A DNA stretch of 64,000 nucleotides, taken from NCBI GenBank assembly GCA_029261655.1, contig JAJDAY010000022.1, positions 124,001-188,000 on the forward strand, read 5' to 3'. The notes below the pieces were generated by a model. It was not told the origin of the DNA and did not search any database. It saw only the letters and a program-made list of their open reading frames with translations. Of the stretch, positions 16,359 through 25,338 are shown in pieces; within the stretch, counting starts at the first letter, position 1; every line of letters starts with the position of its first letter. The stretch is from Nitrospinaceae bacterium. GTDB lineage: Bacteria; Nitrospinota; Nitrospinia; Nitrospinales; VA-1. The position numbers and the translations under genes were made by a program.

Positions 16359-18545
16359 TTATGGCTTCGCGCCGGGCGGATTTTTTGCATAGAACTCAAC
16401 CAATTGATCCATCCCCCGGCTTTGAACCCCCAACTCAACGGCCCGGTTCAGGTGAGCCCGGCCCGGCTCGTGGTTTTTCAGCATAGTATACACCACCGCG
16501 AGATTGGCGTGGCCCGGTCCATAATTCGGGTCGATCGCAAGTGCCTGCTTGAGGAGGGTCACGGCCTCTTCGGGTTGGTTCATTCGGATCAGCGACTGAG
16601 CCAGGGCGTCGTAAGCGTTTTTGTTGGACGGCCAGGAACGGATAGCCGCCCGTAGTTTGATTTCCGCTTCCTTGAAATTTCCCATAAAATTCAGGTTACT
16701 GCCAAAATTGGTCAGAACCACCGGATGTTCCGGGTTCAACTCCAGTCCTTTGGCATAGAACCGATTGGCCTCGTCCAGCCGGCCCTGAACATTCCAGGTC
16801 GAACCAATTTTAAAATACGGGTTCCACAGAAAAGGCTGTAACCGGGCCGCGTCTTTGTATAACTCGCGGGCATGGTTCATCTCATTTTTCGCCATGAAGG
16901 AATCCCCTTCACGCATGTGCTTGAAATACGTTTCCCGCGCCTGAATTTCTTTCTCCGGTAATGTCGGCGCGGCCCACGCCACGATCACCACCAACAGGAG
17001 GGACGAAAAAATTCCAGCCTTCATACAATTTTTTGGAGAAAGCGACGTGTGGTGAGAAAAAATCCATTTAGCCATCCAACCGATCAACCCCAGGGCGATC
17101 AACTGCGCCAACGGAAAAATCAACGTAAAGAGAATGTCCCTGAAATCTGTTTCCTGAGAATGATCCACAAAGATCAGACGGAAAAAATTCGTCGAACGCA
17201 GAAGTTGGCCGGTGCGTTCCATCATCAGGGAAGGACTATTCCCCAACGCTTCCCAGGTGAACTGCGGGTGGTTGTAGGGCAAAGTCACTTTATACTGAAC
17301 CACCATGAGATATTGCCCCAAAACCGCCAGCCCGACAAACCCCAAAGCCAGCGGCCATACTTTATTTCTATCGAAACACCATTGCAGTAACCGGGCCAGA
17401 CCCAGCGCCAATACCGGAAGCGCGGAAATTAAATGACGATGACCGTAAGACGCGGAATCCTCTGGATACAATATCAAAATAGAAATCAACCCCGCCAGAT
17501 AAGCTAATAATGCAGGGCGAATTTCATTCTTCACGCACAAGCCCAGGAACCCCGCAAGGGCCAGGGGCATGGACAGGACCAACCCCCATTTCGGGCTCCA
17601 TAACAGGAACGCAAGATTCTTTAAAAATTCCAGTGGCGAGAATCCTGCCAACCCTTCGCCTGCGAATTTCATGTGCCGTGGAGGAAAGGGCATGCCGTTG
17701 AGCTGATACCAGCAATAAAATTGCGGCAGCATAATGAGTAAAAACCCTGCGGAAAACGCCGCGAATCGAATCAGATGGCTCTGCACTCTTTTGGAAAGAT
17801 CCTCCGATTTGTCGGCCCACAGCAGTACCAGAAAGTCCACGACAAACAACGCCCAAAAGGCCACATTGATGACGCGAATCATGCAAAGCAAGCCAAGAAC
17901 CCCACCCACCACAGCGTGGGCCGCAAGGTTTTTGGATTTGCGCCACCGTAGCCAGGCCAGCAGAAGCAAGGCGGACACGGCAAACTCCAGTGTGTGCGCC
18001 ATGCGTTGACGAATAAACGTGAAATACACCAAAGGCGAAGCCAGCCAGATCGAAAGCGCCGTGATCCAGGCCACCCGGTCGCAGGCAAATTTTCTTGCCA
18101 ACTGGAACACAAGAATAAGCCCAAAAAATAACCAGGTTCCCGACGCGACCGCGGTTGCCAGCAGATAAGGAGCAGAATATCCGTCCACCGCAACCGGGTA
18201 ACCCAATGCGTCATATAAAAGGGCCAACAGATGTCCGATCAGGAAAAATGGCAAAAACAACACGGCCTGACCGATCTGCCAGTTGTTGAAAACATACCCT
18301 GTCGGAGTCAGTTTTTCCGCGTGCGCGTAATTGCGCTCGTTGATGAAATCCAGATCACCATCAAAAAATACGGACCGCAGATAGGCATAGTATCCGGCGT
18401 CATCGCCGGCGTCGATCAGAGTTGCGGAATAGTACCCTGTCTGCAGGGAAGGAGGAACCCAGGCGTTAAAAATACCAAGAGGGGTCAAAAGAAGGAACAC
18501 AAAATAAAAACTTGCGCCCAGAATCAGGAGATTTTTTTTCGACAT
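16359..18545 (-). CDS. GT-C type membrane glycosyltransferase with C-terminal TPR domain
   Basis: The 728-residue protein has about 12 membrane helices (residues 5-530) and a C-terminal TPR array (about 545-715) with repeats such as LDEANRFYAKGLELNPEHP and PEEAVTLLKQALAIDPNYG. Soon after the first helix a periplasmic-type loop carries DAGDDAGYYAYLRS, an acidic motif typical of GT-C enzymes that use polyprenyl-phosphate sugars. It may glycosylate a protein or lipid outside the inner membrane. It opens the long glycan region, followed by a 57-residue ORF. The donor and acceptor are unknown. Confidence 0.75.
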   Translation of the reverse strand: MSKKNLLILGASFYFVFLLLTPLGIFNAWVPPSLQTGYYSATLIDAGDDAGYYAYLRSVFFDGDLDFINERNYAHAEKLTPTGYVFNNWQIGQAVLFLPFFLIGHLLALLYDALGYPVAVDGYSAPYLLATAVASGTWLFFGLILVFQLARKFACDRVAWITALSIWLASPLVYFTFIRQRMAHTLEFAVSALLLLAWLRWRKSKNLAAHAVVGGVLGLLCMIRVINVAFWALFVVDFLVLLWADKSEDLSKRVQSHLIRFAAFSAGFLLIMLPQFYCWYQLNGMPFPPRHMKFAGEGLAGFSPLEFLKNLAFLLWSPKWGLVLSMPLALAGFLGLCVKNEIRPALLAYLAGLISILILYPEDSASYGHRHLISALPVLALGLARLLQWCFDRNKVWPLALGFVGLAVLGQYLMVVQYKVTLPYNHPQFTWEALGNSPSLMMERTGQLLRSTNFFRLIFVDHSQETDFRDILFTLIFPLAQLIALGLIGWMAKWIFSHHTSLSPKNCMKAGIFSSLLLVVIVAWAAPTLPEKEIQARETYFKHMREGDSFMAKNEMNHARELYKDAARLQPFLWNPYFKIGSTWNVQGRLDEANRFYAKGLELNPEHPVVLTNFGSNLNFMGNFKEAEIKLRAAIRSWPSNKNAYDALAQSLIRMNQPEEAVTLLKQALAIDPNYGPGHANLAVVYTMLKNHEPGRAHLNRAVELGVQSRGMDQLVEFYAKNPPGAKP

Positions 18546-18561
18546 GGCATCAATCGCTAAA

Positions 18562-18696
18562 CCCCGCTACGCGGGGAGAGCTTTGCTTAAGTTTATTATC
18601 CCCTCATCCCAGCCTGTCTCCCTGCGGGTGCCCGCCAGAAGGGAGAAGGGGTTTCCTCCTCTCCTCCATTGGAGGAGAGGATTGAGGTGAGGAGGG
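18562..18696. repeat. Intergenic hairpin-rich repeat element
   Basis: The 370-base gap at 18546-18915 holds no gene. It contains three hairpins: CCCCGC-TAC-GCGGGG at 18562-18576; a nested stem CTCCCT...AGGGAG around GCGGG-TG-CCCGC at 18618-18645; and an 11-bp perfect stem TCCTCTCCTCC/GGAGGAGAGGA with a three-base loop at 18657-18681. The form resembles the CCCTCA-C/T-CCC...GGTGAGG intergenic repeats scattered through many bacterial genomes. It may act as a terminator between the divergently placed neighbours. Confidence 0.6.
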
Positions 18697-18915
18697 ATTT
18701 AAATCTTTCGTATTATGTGGGAAGAAAAATTGGGCCTGACGCTTAACAAGGCCCGAAAAATATCCAAACTTATGCATCTGTGTTTATCGATAATAGTCGA
18801 CATCCGATCTGATAACCAGTGTCAGACATTATCGAGTCGGGAAAGTCCGCTATCGGCCAAAAGCGGACATATAGAATTCACCGTTATTGCACCATTTATT
18901 TGAAGCCGACTGATA

Positions 18916-19617
18916 TTAATCGAAAACCTGGACTTCTTCTGGATAGGAAAAGAAATAAACAACGTGAAACCCTTTCACGTCCAACACTGGACATTTTAGC
19001 GGTGCCAGCTTCCCGCTATTCTTGATTCGATTCGCAACTATCAGAAGGCGGATGTCGTCTAAACCAGCACACCTTTTGTAATCTGGCAGTTTTTTGGACT
19101 TCTTTTTAATCGCCTCAGTGACATGTTCTATTGGATTGCGATTTACCCATCCCGCGCAGTCTTTCACGCTAAACCAGTTGGCTGCAAAAGCCCGTGTGAC
19201 ATACACATGGAGCGTTACTTCCCCTTCGTCCACCGGGATGATGTCTTGATGTCCAGGCGGCTTGGCTGAAAGGTTCATTGCAAAAAGAGTTGGTAGGACT
19301 GCAGCCATATTCTCGTCGCACATGTCGCCGACAAACTTGACGATTAGGGGGATATCCTCCTTCTGTTCGTATTTGTGCCGAAGGTCATTCACAGCTCGCT
19401 GAGTTTCTGCTTCCTTTTTCTTCCTGAGTGAACCGGCCTTTCTTTGACGCCCTTGGAATATCTCGCAAACCTCTAGTCCAAACTGCTGTTCGCCTTCGGT
19501 CACGATAAAATCAGGACTTTCCCTATCCGGGCCGCTAAGACACCATTTTTTGCCTAGAAGTTCCGCAGCTTTCTCGACAAAAAAGCGCTCGCTCTTTTTT
19601 TTTGACGGTTGTGTCAT
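18916..19617 (-). CDS. Uncharacterised protein, possibly PD-(D/E)XK nuclease-like
   Basis: A 233-residue soluble protein without a recognised family. The N-terminal third has SPDFIV (Asp36), then GLEVCEIF (Glu49, Glu52), spaced as in the D...ExK core of PD-(D/E)XK nucleases, but the lysine is replaced by cysteine. A basic helical stretch (KKKEAETQRAVNDLRHKYEQ) follows, like the helix after the core in such proteins. The C-terminal half (IRLLIVANRIKNS; FHVVYFFSYPE) looks like alternating strands. It lies alone between sugar genes, on the same strand as the downstream glycosyltransferase but separated by the repeat element. A role in nucleic-acid cleavage is only a guess. Confidence 0.55.
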   Translation of the reverse strand: MTQPSKKKSERFFVEKAAELLGKKWCLSGPDRESPDFIVTEGEQQFGLEVCEIFQGRQRKAGSLRKKKEAETQRAVNDLRHKYEQKEDIPLIVKFVGDMCDENMAAVLPTLFAMNLSAKPPGHQDIIPVDEGEVTLHVYVTRAFAANWFSVKDCAGWVNRNPIEHVTEAIKKKSKKLPDYKRCAGLDDIRLLIVANRIKNSGKLAPLKCPVLDVKGFHVVYFFSYPEEVQVFD

Positions 19618-19665
19618 AGCAGTTCCATATGCTGGATAAGGTTTCCTATTTAAACTTTAAAGTTC

Positions 19666-19698
19666 ATAGAAGGTCGTCCTGATAGACAAACCTTCTAT
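19666..19698. other. Inverted repeat, possible terminator
   Basis: A 9-bp inverted repeat (ATAGAAGGT/ACCTTCTAT, 15-base spacer) lies between the epimerase and the nuclease-like gene. On the plus strand it is followed by ACTTTTTC; on the minus strand, the direction of both genes, the T-run is weak. Confidence 0.35.
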
Positions 19699-19795
19699 AC
19701 TTTTTCACTTAACAAACAAATTAAGTTAATGAGTAAGAATGATGAACATCCGCTTTGGGTCGATTCCGGTCATTCGGGATCGGGTGCAAACTTTT

Positions 19796-20923
19796 TCAAA
19801 CCACCAGACCTTTATCCACCAGTTTCTGATGCGCGTCTTCCACCCTGGAAACCGTTTCCTGTTTCTGGCCCCAGTCCACCAAATCCTGCAACCCTTCTTT
19901 CAGACTGATTTTCGGGCTGTATCCAAGCGCCTGGATTTTCGAGATATCTCCGTAACAATGACGGATGTCTCCATTCCTGAACTTGCCAATGACATTGGGC
20001 GAAAACGACTTGCCGCATAATTCGATGAGGGCTTTGGCAATCTGTAAAATGGAGGTGGGCGTGCCGGTTCCGATGTTGAAAATCCCATAATCTGCTTTAG
20101 AGTTATCCATCAGGGTCAGTTTTCCCTGCACCAGGTCTTTGACATGAGTCAAGTCGCGTTGTTGCAGACCGTCTTCATAGATCAGCGGCGGTTTGTCATT
20201 CATGACGCTGGAACAAAATATGGCCGCCGCACCGGTATAAGGGTTGTTGAGCGATTGTCTGGGTCCGTAACAGTTGAAATAGCGGCACGCCACCGTGGGG
20301 ATTTTATAGGCCTTGCCGATCATTAGTGAATACACTTCCTGATCCTTTTTGCTTTGGGCATAAACCGAGGTGCAATCCAATTCCTTTTCTTCATCGGTCG
20401 GAACGGACCCGGTGGGCTGTTGGCAAAAGGGACACAACATCTCCCACTGTCCCGTTTGAAATTGCTCGTCCGGTCTGGGTTTTGGAGAGAACACCCCATG
20501 CTCCGGGCAGGCATATTTTCCTTCTCCATAAAGGCTCATGGAGCTTGCGACCAGCACTTTCTCGACAGAATGCTCATCATTGACCAGAATATCCCAAAGA
20601 ATGCCCGTCCCCTGAACATTGGTTGAAATATACTGGTCGATCGCATACATGGACTGCCCCACGCCGACTTCCGCCGCGTCGTGAATGATGATGTCCATTC
20701 CCGCGACCGCTTTTTTCAAACCGTCCCGGTCACGTACATCTCCCTGGATGAATTCCGCCTCCGGGTGCAGATATGAGGGACGTTTGGCGTTTGGACCGTG
20801 GACCTGTTCCGTCAGGTTGTCGAAAACCCGGACGGTATCCCCGCGCGCCACCAATGCATCAACGGTATGCGACCCGATAAACCCTGCCCCGCCGGTCACT
20901 AAAATTTTTTTCCCCATATCCAA
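19796..20923 (-). CDS. Extended SDR nucleotide-sugar epimerase/dehydratase with Cys/His insertion
   Basis: A 375-residue extended short-chain dehydrogenase: TGGAGFIGS at 10-18 binds NAD, and the YxxxK catalytic pair is Tyr188/Lys192 (VYAQSK). Between the SSMSLYGEG strand and the active site is an insertion with Cys139-x2-His142 and Cys164-x2-Cys167, which could form a zinc knuckle. Similar insertions occur in a subset of GalE-like proteins, including dTDP-rhamnose 4-epimerase-like enzymes. It may epimerise a dTDP- or UDP-sugar for the locus. The start may be either of two ATGs two codons apart. Confidence 0.8.
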   Translation of the reverse strand: MDMGKKILVTGGAGFIGSHTVDALVARGDTVRVFDNLTEQVHGPNAKRPSYLHPEAEFIQGDVRDRDGLKKAVAGMDIIIHDAAEVGVGQSMYAIDQYISTNVQGTGILWDILVNDEHSVEKVLVASSMSLYGEGKYACPEHGVFSPKPRPDEQFQTGQWEMLCPFCQQPTGSVPTDEEKELDCTSVYAQSKKDQEVYSLMIGKAYKIPTVACRYFNCYGPRQSLNNPYTGAAAIFCSSVMNDKPPLIYEDGLQQRDLTHVKDLVQGKLTLMDNSKADYGIFNIGTGTPTSILQIAKALIELCGKSFSPNVIGKFRNGDIRHCYGDISKIQALGYSPKISLKEGLQDLVDWGQKQETVSRVEDAHQKLVDKGLVV

Positions 20924-21229
20924 ACCCAGGTAATTTTTTAATAAAAATTGAGAGGACTTCTAAAAATCGAATTTTAGAAACGCCAAAAATTCTATCATAA
21001 CTGTAATTTGAAAAGGGAGACTTTCACAATCGGTCCCCTTCAGCTATTCGTTAAAAGCCTTAAGTTTCAAACCCACACAGAAAACTCATCTTTTCAAACG
21101 AGAATGCCGTTAAGAAAATAAACTCTGGGCAATATCTGGTTTGCTATTAAATTCAAAAAAATCCATGACAATCCCTACAGTTATTTCGGACCCGACCTCT
21201 TTCCTGAATATTTCACCGCCCTGACAACC
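20924..21229. other. Intergenic region between divergent genes with inverted repeat
   Basis: This 306-base AT-rich gap separates the minus-strand epimerase from the plus-strand glycosyltransferase. A near-perfect 22-base palindrome (TTCTAAAA...TTTTAGAA, 20958-20979) lies 35 bases upstream of the epimerase start and could be an operator or a leader hairpin. I see no convincing coding frame and no strong promoter pair. Confidence 0.4.
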
Positions 21230-22081
21230 GTGGACCTATCCATCCTCATCGTTAATTACAAGAACAGCGCCACCTTGCCGGATTGTCTTGAATCGGTTTA
21301 CAAAACGACCCAGGGACTCATGTTCGAGGTCATCGTCGTGGACAATGATTCCGGGGACGAGGGCTTGAAAACCATTCAGGAAAAGTTTCCCGAAATTCGC
21401 TGGATTCAAAACAACGCCAACCTGGGGTTTGCCAAAGCCAACAACCAGGCCGCCCTGGCCTCCAGGGGGAAAGCCCTGCTTTTTCTCAACCCGGACACCC
21501 AGCTCACTAGCAACGCGACGAAAAGCATGATCGCTCAACTGAAACATGATTCCTTAACCGGGGTCGTCGGCCCCAAGGTTTTAAACCCCGACGGCAGTTT
21601 GCAATACTCCTGCAGAACCTTCCCGACGGTGTGGACAGGTTTGTTCAACCGTTACTCCCTGGTTTCCAGATTCTTTCCAAAAAATAAACACACCACTCGC
21701 TACCTGATGACGGATTACGACCATGAGAAAAGTCTGGAAGTGGATTGGGTTTCCGGATGTTGCATGATGGTTCCCAAATCGGCTTTTAAGAAAGTCGGGG
21801 GGTTCGATGAAAAATATTTCCTTTTCAACGAAGACGTGGATTTATGCCATACCTTAAAGCACTACGGCTACAAAACACTGTATTTTCCTGAAGCAAAAAT
21901 ATATCATGACATCACATCCAGCAACGGCAAGGTTCCGCACCAAGTCATCCTCAAAAGGCATCAGGGAATGAGCCATTATATAAAAAAACACTTTATCGGC
22001 AATCCCATCCTCGGAGCCCTCATCCATGCCATGATCGCGGTCCGCTACTTCACTCAAGTTGTGATCAATTTTTTCAGATAA
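21230..22081 (+). CDS. GT2 family glycosyltransferase, rhamnosyltransferase-like
   Basis: A 283-residue GT-A enzyme of the WbbL/RfbF-like group. The N-terminus is LSILIVNYKNSATLPDCLES, the nucleotide-binding segment IVVDNDSGD is followed by NLGFAKANNQA, and LNPDTQL (residues 86-92) replaces the DxD metal site. CMMVPKSAFKKVGGFDE and FNEDVDLCHTLKHYG are typical of the family. It would add a sugar, plausibly dTDP-rhamnose, to a lipid-linked glycan in the cytoplasm. GTG is the start; an ATG upstream is out of frame. Its stop overlaps the next start by one base. Confidence 0.85.
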   Translation: MDLSILIVNYKNSATLPDCLESVYKTTQGLMFEVIVVDNDSGDEGLKTIQEKFPEIRWIQNNANLGFAKANNQAALASRGKALLFLNPDTQLTSNATKSMIAQLKHDSLTGVVGPKVLNPDGSLQYSCRTFPTVWTGLFNRYSLVSRFFPKNKHTTRYLMTDYDHEKSLEVDWVSGCCMMVPKSAFKKVGGFDEKYFLFNEDVDLCHTLKHYGYKTLYFPEAKIYHDITSSNGKVPHQVILKRHQGMSHYIKKHFIGNPILGALIHAMIAVRYFTQVVINFFR

Positions 22082-23160
22082 TGTTCGGCCGTTATCCAAT
22101 CCCCGGCGATGGTTACCTGACCGGCTATCTTTCCGGTTTGCTACTCTCGATCATTTTTACTTTTATACTCGTCAAAACCATCCGCCAGCCAAACGCGTTG
22201 ACACGTTTCTTAAACCGGCTTCCTATTTCCGCCGGAAAAAACGTGAGCCCCCTGGGCGGGGTCACCGTCGTTTTCTCTTTTTTACTCACACTGTGGGGGC
22301 TTTATTTTTCAGGCCGAGTGGATCCCGGCAACGGCCATTTGTATGTGGCGCTGACAATCGGCACCGGCTTGATGTTCATTTTGGGAATGTATGACGACAT
22401 CTATCACTGTTCCGCAAAAAAGAAACTGGCGGCTCAGGTTTTAATCTCCATCGTTCTTTATTTCGCCGGTTTTCAGATCGAACGCATCGGGGGAGTTCTG
22501 GAACTTGGGCACTTGTCCATTGTTTTCACGATACTCTGGATCGTGGGGATCACCAACTCCATCAATTTGATCGACGGACTGGATGGACTGGCAACGGGAG
22601 TGGTGTTTTTCTCTTGCCTGACCCTCGTGTTCGTTTATATGGAACGGGATATCGTCGAGGCTTCCTTCCTGGCGGTGATTCTTGCCGGTAGCACCCTGGG
22701 GTTCCTGTTTTTCAATTTTCCCCCGGCTAAAATTATTTTGGGCGATGCAGGCAGTCTGCCGCTGGGGCTCCTGGTCTCCCTGATAACCTTGATACCGTTG
22801 AACCAGGGGAATACCGATGAAATTTATTATCTCATTCCCGTCATCACTTTGTTGATCCCGATCATGGACACAACCTTCGCGTTTTTTCGCAGAATCGTTA
22901 AAGGCGTCAGCCCTTTGTCAGAAGACGCCGAACACTTTCACCATCGCTTGCAGAGACTTGGACTCTCTTCCATAAATACCATTTGCCTGCTTTTCGGCAT
23001 CGGGCTATATTTTGATTTGAGCGCGATGGTTCCCGTATTCAACATCAATCTCATTCCAAATTTCATTCCCATATATTTTATTTTTATCATTGCCAATGTC
23101 ACCGGTTTCATCTGGTGGTTGCGGCGCTCAGAAAAAAAACACCGGCATGACGGCCCCTGA
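22081..23160 (+). CDS. Polyprenyl-phosphate sugar-1-phosphate transferase (WecA/MraY family)
   Basis: A 359-residue protein with about 10-11 helices that moves a sugar-1-phosphate (typically GlcNAc-1-P) from a UDP-sugar to undecaprenyl phosphate, the first step of many surface glycans. It has the Asp-Asp motif GMYDDIYH (Asp105/Asp106), the cytoplasmic loop NLIDGLDGLATG (162-173), LGDAGSLPLG, and the histidine motif EHFHHRLQRLG. It lies between a GT2 enzyme and a TPR membrane protein with overlapping reading frames, so the three form a coupled unit. It is the only initiating transferase visible in the window. Confidence 0.9.
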   Translation: MFGRYPIPGDGYLTGYLSGLLLSIIFTFILVKTIRQPNALTRFLNRLPISAGKNVSPLGGVTVVFSFLLTLWGLYFSGRVDPGNGHLYVALTIGTGLMFILGMYDDIYHCSAKKKLAAQVLISIVLYFAGFQIERIGGVLELGHLSIVFTILWIVGITNSINLIDGLDGLATGVVFFSCLTLVFVYMERDIVEASFLAVILAGSTLGFLFFNFPPAKIILGDAGSLPLGLLVSLITLIPLNQGNTDEIYYLIPVITLLIPIMDTTFAFFRRIVKGVSPLSEDAEHFHHRLQRLGLSSINTICLLFGIGLYFDLSAMVPVFNINLIPNFIPIYFIFIIANVTGFIWWLRRSEKKHRHDGP

Positions 23161-25228
23161 CCCAACAGGAAAACGTTTTCTCGTACCCATCCTCGGGTTG
23201 TCAGCGCTCATTTTACTGGCCTATGGAAACACACTTTCCGCCCCCCTCAATTACGACGATGAAGCTGTCATCCGTAACGAAATCGCGGCGTTTGGAGACC
23301 GGTTCTACCAACTCTACCCCCCGCAGTATCGGCATCTTTTTTATCTCAGCCTCGCCGTCAACCACAACTGGAGTCAACTCAACCCTGAGGGATACCACCT
23401 TTTCAATCTGGTCCTGCATTTTTTCACCGCCTTCACCGTCTTTCTGATCGCCTTTTTCACATTGGACCGGGGCACGTCGGTTGGCAGAAAGGCCGCTATT
23501 TCCATATCCTCGACCACAGCTTTTCTGTTCGCCCTCCATCCGGTCCACTCAGAAACCGTGACCTATATTTCCGCCAGATCCACTGGCATGGCGGCCTGGT
23601 TCTATCTTTTGTCCCTGCTCTTTTTTATTCTTGGAAGCGTGAGAGTTTTCAGGTTCCAGCGGCTCTCACCGGTTTGTTACCTGCTTTCACTGGCCGCTTT
23701 TTTATCGGCAGTGCTGAGCAAAGAAACCGCCCTCACTTTACCCGCCGTCATTATTCTATACGACCTGTTTTTCATGCAGGGAGACCGTTGGAACTCATTC
23801 AAGACCCGGATTTTTTATTACTACCTGCCAATTTTAACAGGCTTGGCCCTTATTCTTTTACTGTCGCCTGCCCTGCTGTCATCGCTCAAGACATGGTTGC
23901 CCAAACTCGATTTAAATTATGCCGCCGCACAAATATCGGTGATCGCCTATGGAATGAAACTGCTTTTCATTCCGGTCAACCTCACATTCGACTACGATTT
24001 CAATCCGAGGTTTTTCGCCACCACCACGAGTCTCATTGTTGCCGTGGTATTTGTCCTGGCTTGCGTGTATGCAACGCTCACAAAAACGCCCAAAGGGGCC
24101 AGGCTGTTTTACTTTTCGATATTGTGGTTTCTGATCACCCTATCGCCCACCAACAGTTTTCTTCCCAGAACCGATTTATTGAGCGAACGAAATCTTTATC
24201 TCCCCTCTTTCGGCCTGATCCTCCTCACAGCGGTCATGATCTGGAACCTCCTCAATTGGACACGCAACCATTCCCGGGCTTTACGTGTTTCAGTGGCGGC
24301 TTGCCTGACAGCCGTGTTCATTTTTTATTCCGCGTTACTGATTGAGAGAAACTCCGTCTACCAGTCCAATATTTTGCTGTGGGAAGACACCGTGAGAAAA
24401 TCTCCCGGCAAGCTCCGCGCCCTGCACAACCTCAGCCATTTTTACCTTGCCGAAAAATCCTATCAAAAAGCCTTTGTCCCTTTAAAAAAGCTGGCCGCAT
24501 CGCGGGCCACCCCATTTTATCGATCCATCGCCCACAACAATCTGGGCAACATCTACACCCATTTTGAAAACCCCGTCCAGGCGGAAAAAGAATTCAGGCA
24601 AGCCATCAGCGCCGACCCGACAATACCCACTGGTCATTTCAACCTGGCTTCGCTCCACGCCTCAAGAGGTCAATATAAATTGGCGAAAATGGAATATGAC
24701 AAGGCGGAGGAACGATATAAAATTTACCGCTGGGGCTATCCCAAACCCGCCACACTTTCTTTCAACAAAGCCAAAGTCCACCGGAGCCTCGGCATGTTTG
24801 AGGAAGCCTTGAAGGATATTCTCGTGTATCTGAAAGACGTTCCAGACTCAGCCGATGGGCGTTTGCTTCTTGGACAAATTTACAGGGCTACGGGGAAAGA
24901 TGCTCTGGCCATTGAAACTTTTAAGTCCTTGCTGGAAAACAGCCAGGCTCAAACGCAGGCGCACAATCAACTTGGAATTTTATACCTTCAAAACAAAAAT
25001 TTCGACGCCGCTATTCGGGAGTTCAATCAGGCACTCACTCTCCATCCTGAATACCCGGACGCGCATTACAATCTGGCCCTGCTATTGATAGAAAACAGCG
25101 ACGACCAAAACCTAGCCCGTCAACACCTCAAAACGGCGTTGAAATTGACTCAGGACCCGGCCCGCACCGAGAGCATCCGAAAACTTTTGATGACGTTGGA
25201 ACCACAGATGAACACAGATAAACACTGA
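23147..25228 (+). CDS. TMTC/PMT-like membrane protein with C-terminal TPR domain
   Basis: The start is the ATG at 23147, which overlaps the previous gene by 14 bases and gives 693 residues with a normal first helix; a longer upstream frame lies inside the previous gene. About 11-12 helices carry GT-C landmarks: an early acidic loop NYDDEAVIRNE and LFALHPVHSETVTYISARS, reminiscent of TMTC O-mannosyltransferases. From about residue 430 a TPR array follows (AHNQLGILYLQNKNFDAAIR; PDAHYNLALLL). The last residues (EPQMNTDKH) are encoded by an intergenic repeat that has replaced the original end. It probably glycosylates an extracytoplasmic acceptor. Confidence 0.75.
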   Translation: MTAPDPTGKRFLVPILGLSALILLAYGNTLSAPLNYDDEAVIRNEIAAFGDRFYQLYPPQYRHLFYLSLAVNHNWSQLNPEGYHLFNLVLHFFTAFTVFLIAFFTLDRGTSVGRKAAISISSTTAFLFALHPVHSETVTYISARSTGMAAWFYLLSLLFFILGSVRVFRFQRLSPVCYLLSLAAFLSAVLSKETALTLPAVIILYDLFFMQGDRWNSFKTRIFYYYLPILTGLALILLLSPALLSSLKTWLPKLDLNYAAAQISVIAYGMKLLFIPVNLTFDYDFNPRFFATTTSLIVAVVFVLACVYATLTKTPKGARLFYFSILWFLITLSPTNSFLPRTDLLSERNLYLPSFGLILLTAVMIWNLLNWTRNHSRALRVSVAACLTAVFIFYSALLIERNSVYQSNILLWEDTVRKSPGKLRALHNLSHFYLAEKSYQKAFVPLKKLAASRATPFYRSIAHNNLGNIYTHFENPVQAEKEFRQAISADPTIPTGHFNLASLHASRGQYKLAKMEYDKAEERYKIYRWGYPKPATLSFNKAKVHRSLGMFEEALKDILVYLKDVPDSADGRLLLGQIYRATGKDALAIETFKSLLENSQAQTQAHNQLGILYLQNKNFDAAIREFNQALTLHPEYPDAHYNLALLLIENSDDQNLARQHLKTALKLTQDPARTESIRKLLMTLEPQMNTDKH

Positions 25229-25268
25229 TAAAACCGTTGACCGCAGAGTTCGCGGAGGACGCAGAGAA
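25201..25268. repeat. Dispersed intergenic repeat overlapping a gene end
   Basis: The sequence ACCACAGATGAACACAGATA, then AACACTGATAAA, then CCGCAGAGTTCGCGGAGGAC matches the two-part form (ACACAGAT... and CGCAGAG...) that I know as a scattered, partly degenerate repeat in many environmental genomes. Here it supplies the last codons and the stop of the TPR membrane protein. Confidence 0.6.
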
Positions 25269-25338
25269 AATCGTAAATAGCAGAGAGAAAATTATTATAA
25301 ATCTCTTTTCATTACAAAAAGGGCAAAAAGAAAACTTT

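Noticed and set aside
23674-24345. A 223-codon plus-strand frame in another phase of the TMTC-like gene
   Set aside because: It is rich in Arg/Pro/His shadow codons and is covered by the conserved membrane protein in the correct frame.
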